Part shown: in pieces, positions 1 to 5,570 of the stretch
Numbering within the stretch: position 1 is the stretch's first letter
How the letters are laid out: each line of letters starts with the position of its first letter
Assembly: GCA_902493085.1 (NCBI GenBank)
Contig: CABUOH010000077.1
Location: 1-6,119, forward strand
Length of the DNA: 6,119 bases
Direction: 5' to 3'
Origin: an uncultured Sutterella sp.
GTDB taxonomy: Bacteria; Pseudomonadota; Gammaproteobacteria; Burkholderiales; Burkholderiaceae_F
The notes under the pieces: generated by a model
What the model saw: only the letters and a program-made list of their open reading frames with translations
The model's database searches: none
What the model was told of the DNA's origin: nothing
Program-made: the position numbers and the translations under genes

Positions 1-30
1 ATCGCGCCGCCGCCCGTCTGATGAGGCCTG

Positions 31-48
31 CGTCAGCCTGACGGCTGA
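31..48 (-). terminator. Hairpins just after the glnA stop, without a U-tract
   Basis: Two mutually exclusive stems lie 3 to 20 nt past the glnA stop codon. One pairs TCAGCC (33-38) with GGCTGA (43-48) around a 4-nt loop. The other pairs CGTCA (31-35) with TGACG (39-43) around GCC. No T-run follows on the minus strand, so this is not a classical intrinsic terminator. It may be a processing or pausing hairpin, a Rho-region structure, or chance in GC-rich DNA. The rest of 1-50 shows nothing else I can support, and the next gene downstream of glnA lies outside the window. Confidence 0.3.
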
Positions 49-50
49 GG

Positions 51-1463
<1,413 letters not shown>

Positions 1464-1488
1464 TTGATTTGTCTCCTAGAGAGTAGCC

Positions 1489-1513
1489 GGTAAGGCGCTC
1501 CAAACGCCCTACC
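1489..1513 (-). promoter_or_regulatory. Leader hairpin of the glnA mRNA
   Basis: In the minus-strand transcript, GGTAGGGCG pairs over 9 positions (one G-U wobble) with CGCCTTACC around the loop TTTGGAG. The stem ends 11 nt before the AGGAG ribosome-binding site of glnA, inside the leader predicted from the sigma-54 promoter. It has no following U-run, so it is not a terminator. A role in mRNA stability or translation is only inference. It does not match any riboswitch class I know. Confidence 0.4.
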
Positions 1514-1567
1514 CGTGAGGAATTGTCTGCCGAAAGGGTTCATCCCCGACGGTCGCAATCCAATATA

Positions 1568-1583
1568 AGCAAAAAGCATGCCA
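1568..1583 (-). promoter_or_regulatory. Sigma-54 (RpoN) promoter of glnA, -24/-12 type
   Basis: On the minus strand TGGCATGCTTTTTGCT matches the sigma-54 consensus TGGCACG-N4-TTGCW with a single mismatch (C to T). It keeps the essential GG and GC dinucleotides 10 nt apart (GG at 1582-1581, GC at 1570-1569). The predicted transcription start is near 1557, which gives a leader of about 94 nt before the glnA ATG. NtrC-like palindromes lie upstream at about -161 and -130, the enhancer distances expected for this promoter class. This corresponds functionally to enterobacterial glnAp2. I see no clear IHF site between promoter and enhancers. Confidence 0.85.
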
Positions 1584-1678
1584 AAAACCGCAACCCGCAC
1601 TCCCGCGGGCGTTTTCGCGCTTCTCCGGCCTTGACCGATGCCTGTGCCGCAAAGGCTTCGCCCCTGCACGGCGGCAAG

Positions 1679-1695
1679 CGCACCGACTTGGTTGC
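1679..1695 (-). promoter_or_regulatory. Weaker second NtrC-like site
   Basis: Plus strand CGCACC-GACTT-GGTTGC keeps a nearly intact left half (GCACC) and the GGT of the right half of the NtrC consensus TGCACC-N5-GGTGCA, 8 of 12 defined positions. Its centre (1687) is 31 bp, about three helical turns, from the centre of the strong site (1718). That is nearly the spacing of the paired NtrC sites of E. coli glnA (about 32 bp), which suits cooperative binding on one DNA face. Taken alone the match would be unconvincing. Confidence 0.4.
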
Positions 1696-1704
1696 GAATG
1701 CCCT

Positions 1705-1732
1705 ATTATCGCACCAAATCGGTGCATTTCAA
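1705..1732 (-). promoter_or_regulatory. Sigma-70-type promoter of glnA overlapping the NtrC site
   Basis: On the minus strand a -35 box TTGAAA (1732-1727) and a -10 box GATAAT (1710-1705) are separated by 16 nt. Each box matches 5 of 6 consensus positions. The spacer is almost exactly the strong NtrC palindrome (1710-1726), so bound NtrC would block this promoter. E. coli glnAp1 is likewise a sigma-70 promoter overlapped and repressed by NtrC. Predicted start is near 1698, giving a leader of about 235 nt. Confidence 0.62.
1710..1726. promoter_or_regulatory. Strong NtrC-binding palindrome (enhancer for glnA)
   Basis: Minus strand TGCACCGATTTGGTGCG fits the NtrC (NRI) consensus TGCACC-N5-GGTGCA at 11 of 12 defined positions. 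It lies about 160 bp upstream of the predicted sigma-54 start, inside the spacer of the sigma-70-type promoter and 48 bp downstream of the hemW stop. The expected role is twofold: enhancer for the sigma-54 promoter and repressor site for the overlapping sigma-70 promoter. Confidence 0.78.
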
Positions 1733-1738
1733 ACACTC

Positions 1739-1754
1739 AAAATGCCGCTTCGGC
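1739..1754 (-). terminator. Possible weak terminator after hemW
   Basis: About 20 nt past the hemW stop, the minus-strand RNA can form GCCG-AAG-CGGC (1754-1744), followed by A and then UUUU (1742-1739). The stem is only 4 bp, though all G-C, and the U-tract is short, so termination may be partial. It lies just upstream of the glnA promoters, where a terminator for the rph-rdgB-hemW operon would be expected. Confidence 0.33.
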
Positions 1755-1773
1755 GTGCACGGTCTCCTGCGCT

Positions 1774-2946
1774 TCAGTGCAGAAACGCCTCCTGCAGGTC
1801 CGATAGAAAGGCTCGGCCGCGGGCCGTCGGCCGGATCAGGGCTTCGTCCTCCTCGAGGAGCCCCTGCGCGCGCAGGCTGCCCAGCGCGGGCGAGACGACC
1901 TCGAGCGGCAATCCCGTGCGCGCCTCAAAAAGCGCGGCGGGCACGCCGTCCGTGAGCCTGAGGGCGTTGAGCATGAATTCAAAGGGAAGATCCCCGCTCT
2001 CGACGCGCCTGCGCTCGGCGATGCCGCTCCCCGTTTCCGCAACCTTGGCCATGTACTTTCTGGGCGACGCGTGACGCACCTCCCGCACGACGCCCTCGGG
2101 CGTCGTCACCTTGCCGTGCGCCCCCGCCCCTGCGGCGACATAGTCGCCGAAAGTCCAGTAGTTGAGGTTGTGCCGGCAGCGACGGCCCGGCCTGGCATAA
2201 CCGGAAACCTCGTAGTGCTCGAAACCCGCCTTGAGCAGCGCCCCGATCACAAGGTCGGACATGTCCGCGCAAAGATCCTCGTCGGGCAGTCCCTCAGGAA
2301 GGCGCTTCGCAAACGCCGTTCCGGGCTCGATCGTCAGCTGATAGAAGGATAGGTGCGTCGCCCCCGTGGCGACCGCCGTCTCCACCTCCCGCGCCGCCTC
2401 TTCGAGCGTTTCGCCCGGCAGGGCGAACATCAGGTCAAGGTTGAAGTTCCCGAACACTTCGCCCGCGTGCGCGGCCGCGCGCAGGGCGTCGTCGGCGGCA
2501 TGTATGCGCCCGAGCCTTCGGAGCTTTTCATTCATGAAGCTCTGCACCCCGACCGAGACGCGGTTGACGCCGGCCGACCTGAAGGCCTTGAAGCGTCCCT
2601 CTTCCACCGTGCCCGGATTGGCCTCAAGCGTGATTTCGCAGTCAGAAGAAAAGCCAAAGAGCTTGTCGGCCCCGTCAAGCAGGCGCGCCACGGCGTCGCC
2701 GCTCATCAGGCTAGGCGTGCCGCCCCCGATGAAGACCGTCTCAATCCGGCGTCCCTCGACGGCCGGAAGCCACCCCGCCAAGTCCCTCAAAACTATGTCG
2801 ACATATTCCTTTTCCGCCAATTCGGGCGGCGCCGCATGCGAATTGAAGTCGCAATACGGACACTTGCGCACGCACCAGGGCCAGTGCAGATAAAGCGACA
2901 GCGGGATGTCCGCCGCCCGAATCGTCGTCGCGACTTGAGCGCACAT
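1774..2946 (-). CDS. hemW: Radical SAM heme chaperone HemW (HemN-like)
   Basis: HemW binds heme and an S-adenosylmethionine-linked [4Fe-4S] cluster and is thought to deliver heme to respiratory proteins; it was long misannotated as coproporphyrinogen III oxidase (HemN). Counting from the ATG (390 aa), the cluster motif is C25-x3-C29-x2-C32 followed by D-F. HemN has a further Cys at the F34 position, so this is HemW. GGGTPS (74-79) is the SAM-binding glycine motif and HNLNYW (259-264) is the HNxxYW signature of HemW. The C-terminal third is the HemN-type C-terminal domain. I chose the ATG at 2946, whose A is also the last base of the rdgB TGA stop (TGATG), with GGGG 6 nt upstream. A GTG one codon earlier (2949) is the alternative. 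The gene is the last of the rph-rdgB-hemW operon and is probably translationally coupled to rdgB. Confidence 0.95.
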   Translation of the reverse strand: MCAQVATTIRAADIPLSLYLHWPWCVRKCPYCDFNSHAAPPELAEKEYVDIVLRDLAGWLPAVEGRRIETVFIGGGTPSLMSGDAVARLLDGADKLFGFSSDCEITLEANPGTVEEGRFKAFRSAGVNRVSVGVQSFMNEKLRRLGRIHAADDALRAAAHAGEVFGNFNLDLMFALPGETLEEAAREVETAVATGATHLSFYQLTIEPGTAFAKRLPEGLPDEDLCADMSDLVIGALLKAGFEHYEVSGYARPGRRCRHNLNYWTFGDYVAAGAGAHGKVTTPEGVVREVRHASPRKYMAKVAETGSGIAERRRVESGDLPFEFMLNALRLTDGVPAALFEARTGLPLEVVSPALGSLRAQGLLEEDEALIRPTARGRAFLSDLQEAFLH

Positions 2947-3545
2947 CACCAGCCCCAGGCTTCGCGAATCAGCTTGTGCATCTGCACGAGCGCCTTGCCC
3001 CGATGGCTGACGCGGTTCTTTTCCTCCGCCGTAAGCTCTGCGGCCGTACGGCCGAATTCGGGCACGAAAAAGTGCGGATCGTAGCCGAATCCCCCTTCGC
3101 CTGCGGGCGTGTCCTGAATTTCCCCGTACCAGCGGCCCACGGCCACGAGCGGCTCGGGATCGTCGGGCGTGCGCACGGCCGTGAGCACGCAGGTGTAGTG
3201 CGCCCTGCGGTCCGCCTTTCCCTGCAGTCTTTCCACCAGCAGACGGTTGTTGGCGGCATCGTTGCTCGGCTCGCCTGCAAAGCGGGCCGACAGCACGCCC
3301 GGCATGCCGTCCAGGGCGTTGACGCAGACGCCGGAATCGTCCGCCATCGCGGGTCGTCCCGTCGACTTCGACGCATGACGCGCCTTGGCGAGGCAGTTCT
3401 CGATGAAGGTGCCGTAGGGCTCAGGACAAGCCTCAACGCCGAGTGCGCCCTGATTGATCACCTCAACGCCGAGTTCGGCGAACATCGCTTGGAATTCACG
3501 CAGCTTGCCCTTGTTGTTCGAGGCAAGCACCAAAGACTTTTCCAT
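2946..3545 (-). CDS. rdgB: XTP/dITP pyrophosphatase, RdgB/HAM1 family
   Basis: House-cleaning enzyme that hydrolyses ITP, dITP and XTP to monophosphates plus pyrophosphate and so keeps deaminated purines out of DNA and RNA. From the ATG at 3545 the protein is 199 aa (197 in E. coli). Family motifs run in order: SNNKGK (9-14, nucleotide-binding loop), FIEN (47-50), ADDSG (68-72, metal/catalytic acid), SARFAG (86-91), GGFGYDPHFF (151-160) and SHRGKAL (180-186). A GTG five codons upstream (3560) overlaps the rph stop and would add RSKAM-type residues absent from the family. The ATG is preferred because AGGAG (3553-3557) sits 7 nt before it and the protein then starts with the expected beta strand. 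It lies between rph (11 nt upstream) and hemW (1-nt overlap), so co-transcription is nearly certain. Confidence 0.96.
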   Translation of the reverse strand: MEKSLVLASNNKGKLREFQAMFAELGVEVINQGALGVEACPEPYGTFIENCLAKARHASKSTGRPAMADDSGVCVNALDGMPGVLSARFAGEPSNDAANNRLLVERLQGKADRRAHYTCVLTAVRTPDDPEPLVAVGRWYGEIQDTPAGEGGFGYDPHFFVPEFGRTAAELTAEEKNRVSHRGKALVQMHKLIREAWGW

Positions 3546-3552
3546 CGCTTTG

Positions 3553-3557
3553 CTCCT
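3553..3557 (-). promoter_or_regulatory. Ribosome-binding site that decides the rdgB start
   Basis: AGGAG on the minus strand begins within the rph stop codon (TGAGGAG) and lies 7 nt before the ATG at 3545. It overlaps the alternative GTG start region (3560-3558) and so cannot serve that codon, which favours the ATG and suggests coupling of rdgB translation to termination on rph. Confidence 0.8.
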
Positions 3558-4291
3558 CACTCGAATGCCGCACGCTGAAGCGCCATGATTTCCAGATTGC
3601 CTTTTTCGGCAAGGCGCAGAAGCTCGTCGAGCTCGGCTCGACTGAAGGCCGCTCCTTCCGCCGTGCCCTGAATCTCAACGAAGCGCCCCTCGCCCGTCAT
3701 CACGACGTTCATGTCCGTATCGCTTCCGCTGTCCTCAACATAGTTGAGGTCCAGCACGGGGCGTCCGTCCACGATGCCCGCCGACACGGCGCTCACCTGC
3801 GTAAGGATCGGATCCTCCTTGATCTGCCCCTTTTCAAGCATGCCGTTGACCGCATCGCGCAGCGCCACCCAGGCGCCCGAAATTGAAGCGCATCGCGTGC
3901 CGCCGTCGGCCTGCAGAACGTCGCAGTCGATCTGAATCGTAAATTCGCCGAGCTTGCGGCGGTCGACCGCGGCGCGAAGGCTGCGTCCGATCAAGCGCTG
4001 GATTTCCTGCGTGCGGCCCGACTGCTTGCCCTTGACGGCCTCGCGATCGCAGCGCGTCCCCGTCGACCTCGGCAACAGTCCGTATTCGGCCGTCACCCAG
4101 CCCTCACCCTTGCCCATCAAAAAGCGGGGCACGCCCGGCGTCACGCTCGCCGTGCAGAGAACGCGGGTGTCGCCCGCCGAAACCAGCACGCTCCCTTCGG
4201 CATATTTCGTAAAGCCGCGGGTGAAGCCGAGCGGACGAAGCTCGTCGGGACGACGTCCGTCGGTGCGGACCGGATCTTGAACTTGAGTCAT
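3557..4291 (-). CDS. rph: Ribonuclease PH
   Basis: Phosphate-dependent 3'-5' exoribonuclease that trims tRNA 3' ends and releases nucleoside diphosphates; it works as a hexamer in the cytoplasm. The 244-aa product compares with about 238 in E. coli and is one PH domain. Motifs: GRRPDELRP (12-20), EGSVLVSAGDTRVLC (32-46), GWVTAEYGLLPRST (64-77), GRTQEIQRLIGRSLRAAVD (92-110), the phosphate-site segment CDVLQADGGTRCASI (123-137), and DLNYVEDSGSDTDMN (181-195) with its conserved acidic residues, then EIQGTAEGAAFSR (206-218). The open frame extends upstream to 4408, but those 39 codons cross the promoter region and are unlike the family. The ATG at 4291 has GGAG (4301-4304) 9 nt upstream. Unlike the truncated rph of E. 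coli K-12, this copy looks complete. First gene of the rph-rdgB-hemW operon. Confidence 0.97.
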   Translation of the reverse strand: MTQVQDPVRTDGRRPDELRPLGFTRGFTKYAEGSVLVSAGDTRVLCTASVTPGVPRFLMGKGEGWVTAEYGLLPRSTGTRCDREAVKGKQSGRTQEIQRLIGRSLRAAVDRRKLGEFTIQIDCDVLQADGGTRCASISGAWVALRDAVNGMLEKGQIKEDPILTQVSAVSAGIVDGRPVLDLNYVEDSGSDTDMNVVMTGEGRFVEIQGTAEGAAFSRAELDELLRLAEKGNLEIMALQRAAFE

Positions 4292-4325
4292 GGCAAAACA
4301 CTCCGAATTCCAAAAAAACAATGCC

Positions 4326-4354
4326 CTTATGCTACCGCAACAGAGCGCTTTCAA
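4326..4354 (-). promoter_or_regulatory. Probable promoter of the rph-rdgB-hemW operon
   Basis: Minus-strand TTGAAA (4354-4349), a 17-nt spacer, then CATAAG (4331-4326): 5/6 and 4/6 matches to the sigma-70 boxes at ideal spacing. Predicted start is near 4319, giving a leader of about 28 nt that contains a T7 run and the rph ribosome-binding site. It is back to back with the yicC promoter, with no overlap of the core boxes. Confidence 0.5.
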
Positions 4355-4361
4355 CCGAGCC

Positions 4362-4382
4362 CCCGATTCTGCCGCCCGATTC
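4362..4382. repeat. Spaced 8-bp direct repeat between divergent promoters
   Basis: CCCGATTC occurs at 4362-4369 and again at 4375-4382, a 13-bp period. It lies between the rph -35 box and the yicC -35 box, and the second copy overlaps the latter. Its position would suit an operator, but the repeat is short and I know of no regulator with this site, so chance is quite possible. Confidence 0.3.
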
Positions 4383-4409
4383 AAGACCGCAGGCAAAAAG
4401 GGGTACAAT
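4380..4409 (+). promoter_or_regulatory. Probable yicC promoter
   Basis: A good -10 box TACAAT (4404-4409) is preceded, 18 nt upstream, by a weak -35 TTCAAG (4380-4385). Predicted start is near 4416, leaving a leader of about 60 nt before the yicC ATG. This placement also excludes the in-frame ATG codons at 4321 and 4408 as translation starts. Confidence 0.55.
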
Positions 4410-4410
4410 G

Positions 4411-4446
4411 GCGGCGCCTGCCGCAGCCCCGCTCAACACCTGCGGC
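4411..4446 (+). promoter_or_regulatory. Alternative hairpins in the yicC leader
   Basis: GCGGC (4411-4415) can pair with GCCGC (4420-4424), or instead GCCGCAG (4420-4426) can pair perfectly with CTGCGGC (4440-4446). The two foldings share 4420-4424 and exclude one another. A T6 run (4454-4459) follows 7 nt after the second stem, and the ribosome-binding site GGAG (4464-4467) comes next. The layout resembles an attenuator, but the U-run is too far from the stem for a standard terminator and the first stem lies partly at or before the predicted start. Confidence 0.28.
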
Positions 4447-4476
4447 GCATTCATTTTTTATCCGGAGTTTCATCCC

Positions 4477-5376
4477 ATGACCGTTGCCAGCATGACCGGC
4501 TATGCCGTCGCCTCAGGCCCCACGCCGCTCGGAACCGTGACGCTCGAATGCCGTTCCGTCAACTCCCGCTTTCTGGATCTGACGCTGCGTCTGAGTGAAG
4601 ACCTGCGCTTTGCCGAACCCCTGATCCGCGAAGCTCTCCAGAAGCGCCTCTCCCGAGGCAAGGTGGAAATCCGCGGCTTCGTCACGCCTGACGAAAATGC
4701 CGTGCCCGCCCGCGTCAATGCCGCCATTCTCAACCGCATCATTGAACTGCAGCGCACCATCCGCGCAGCCCTGCCCGATGCGCGGGAACTCTCCGTGTCG
4801 GACCTTCTTGAAATGCCCGGCGTCATGGTGAACGAACAGCTCGATCAGGACGCCGTCAGCGCCGCCATCGCCGCCATCGTCGGCAACATGCTCGACGCCT
4901 TCACCGCCTCCCGCGCCCGAGAGGGCGAGGCGCTCGCAGGCGTCCTTCTCAACAACTGCCGCCAGATCGAGGACGTCGTCACCGAAGTCAAGGGCCGCAT
5001 GCCCGAAATCCTCGCTCACATTGAAGGCAAGCTCAAGGATCGACTCGAGGATGCGCTCAGCAAGGCGCTCACCGAAACGAGCACGCTCACGCGCGAAGAA
5101 GTGAGCGACCGCATCCGCCAGGAGGTGACGCTCTACGCCATGCGCATGGACGTCGAAGAGGAAATCAACCGCCTCTACACGCACGTAGCCGAAGTCCGCC
5201 GCATTCTTGATAAGGGCGGCGCCGTCGGCCGCCGGCTCGACTTCGTCGTGCAGGAAATGAACCGCGAAGCCAATACGCTCGGCTCCAAGGCCGCCGCCAT
5301 CGAAATGACCAACGCCTCCTTGGCGCTCAAGGTCGTCATCGAGCAGATGCGCGAGCAGATCCAGAACCTCGAATAA
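4477..5376 (+). CDS. yicC: YicC/YloC-family endoribonuclease
   Basis: Member of the YicC family (formerly UPF0701), with an N-terminal YicC domain and a C-terminal DUF1732 domain. E. coli YicC has been reported as an RNA endonuclease involved in small-RNA turnover; the exact role in this organism is unknown. The 299-aa product compares with about 287 in E. coli. Hallmarks: MTVASMTGYA (1-10), VNSRFLDLTLRLS (28-40), RGKVEIRGFV (60-69), LEMPGV (111-116), EEINRLYTHV (228-237), GRRLDFVVQEMNREANTLGSK (251-271, end of a stretch rich in conserved charges) and a C-terminal VIEQMREQIQNLE. The frame is open back to 4321, but that extension crosses the promoter; the ATG at 4477 has GGAG (4464-4467) 9 nt before it and gives the canonical N-terminus. 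It is divergent from rph and 194 nt ahead of gmk. A perfect 9-bp duplication at 4861-4878 encodes AAI twice. Confidence 0.96.
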   Translation: MTVASMTGYAVASGPTPLGTVTLECRSVNSRFLDLTLRLSEDLRFAEPLIREALQKRLSRGKVEIRGFVTPDENAVPARVNAAILNRIIELQRTIRAALPDARELSVSDLLEMPGVMVNEQLDQDAVSAAIAAIVGNMLDAFTASRAREGEALAGVLLNNCRQIEDVVTEVKGRMPEILAHIEGKLKDRLEDALSKALTETSTLTREEVSDRIRQEVTLYAMRMDVEEEINRLYTHVAEVRRILDKGGAVGRRLDFVVQEMNREANTLGSKAAAIEMTNASLALKVVIEQMREQIQNLE

Positions 5377-5388
5377 GCCCTGTTCGAG
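5368..5388 (+). repeat. Inverted repeat spanning the yicC stop codon
   Basis: CTCGAA (5368-5373) and TTCGAG (5383-5388) are perfect inverted copies. The TAA stop (5374-5376) lies in the 9-nt loop. The right arm is the start of the first unit of the 14-bp tandem repeat, so the hairpin and the repeat array are linked. Confidence 0.5.
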
Positions 5389-5424
5389 AACATCGATTCG
5401 AGAACATCGATTCGAGAGCGTCGA
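5383..5424. repeat. Three tandem copies of a 14-bp unit
   Basis: TTCGAGAACATCGA occurs at 5383-5396 and 5397-5410 without mismatch, and a third copy (5411-5424) reads TTCGAGAGCGTCGA with two substitutions. The array starts 6 nt after the yicC stop and runs into an A9 tract (5424-5432). Each unit has TCGA at both sides of a 5-nt centre and so can form a small stem; the third extends to TTCGA-GAGCG-TCGAA. It looks like a slippage-generated minisatellite. No protein-binding role is known to me. Confidence 0.85.
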
Positions 5425-5437
5425 AAAAAAAATCATG

Positions 5438-5469
5438 GGGAGGCGGTGCCACAGAAGGCGCCGGCTCCC
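5438..5469. terminator. Large hairpin between yicC and gmk
   Basis: GGGAGGCGGTGCC (5438-5450) faces GGCGCCGGCTCCC (5457-5469) across the loop ACAGAA: 11 Watson-Crick pairs, one G-U and one G-G mismatch. An A9 tract (5424-5432) precedes it and TTAAAATATT follows. Read rightward it could end yicC transcripts but has only two U residues right after the stem. Read leftward it is followed, after ATGA, by T9, which looks more terminator-like although no leftward gene starts nearby. It may also be an mRNA-stabilising 3' structure. Confidence 0.5.
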
Positions 5470-5518
5470 TTAAAATATTGACCTTTCATTTTTTCGGCCG
5501 GCCTTTGACCGCCAATTT

Positions 5519-5552
5519 GCGACGGCGTCCCGCCTGACGCCTACACCGTCGC
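5519..5552 (+). promoter_or_regulatory. Stem-loop in the gmk leader
   Basis: GCGACGG (5519-5525) pairs perfectly with CCGTCGC (5546-5552), and inside it CGTC (5526-5529) pairs with GACG (5536-5539). The alternative inner stem GGCGTC/GACGCC (5524-5529/5536-5541) is also perfect. The structure ends 7 nt before the gmk ribosome-binding site GGAG (5560-5563). I found no convincing sigma-70 promoter in 5377-5570: TTGACC occurs at 5478 and 5505 but without good -10 boxes, and TAAAAT (5471-5476) lacks a good -35. gmk may therefore be read from the yicC promoter. Confidence 0.38.
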
Positions 5553-5570
5553 CCCTGATGGAGAACACGA

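Noticed and set aside
1562..1588. Alternative sigma-70 -10 box TATATT overlapping the sigma-54 promoter
   Set aside because: The nearest -35-like hexamers give spacers of 11, 16 (poor hexamer) or 20 nt; the sigma-54 reading is far better.
1594..1616. Terminator-like plus-strand hairpin CCCGC/GCGGG followed by CGTTTT
   Set aside because: No rightward gene ends here and the stem is only 5 bp; it lies in the glnA upstream region and is probably chance in GC-rich DNA.
1523..2074. 183-codon plus-strand open frame across the glnA control region and hemW 3' end
   Set aside because: It overlaps the promoter elements and is antisense to hemW; the product is Ser/Arg/Ala-rich without a known fold.
3546..3560. 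GTG start for rdgB overlapping the rph stop
   Set aside because: The ribosome-binding site overlaps this codon and serves the ATG at 3545; the extra residues are not typical of the family.
4513..5436. 307-codon minus-strand open frame opposite yicC
   Set aside because: Shadow of the well-supported yicC frame; composition is low in recognisable motifs and no ribosome-binding site was found at its start.
5496..5503. GGCCGGCC palindrome upstream of gmk
   Set aside because: An 8-bp GC palindrome is expected by chance at this composition and has no flanking symmetry.
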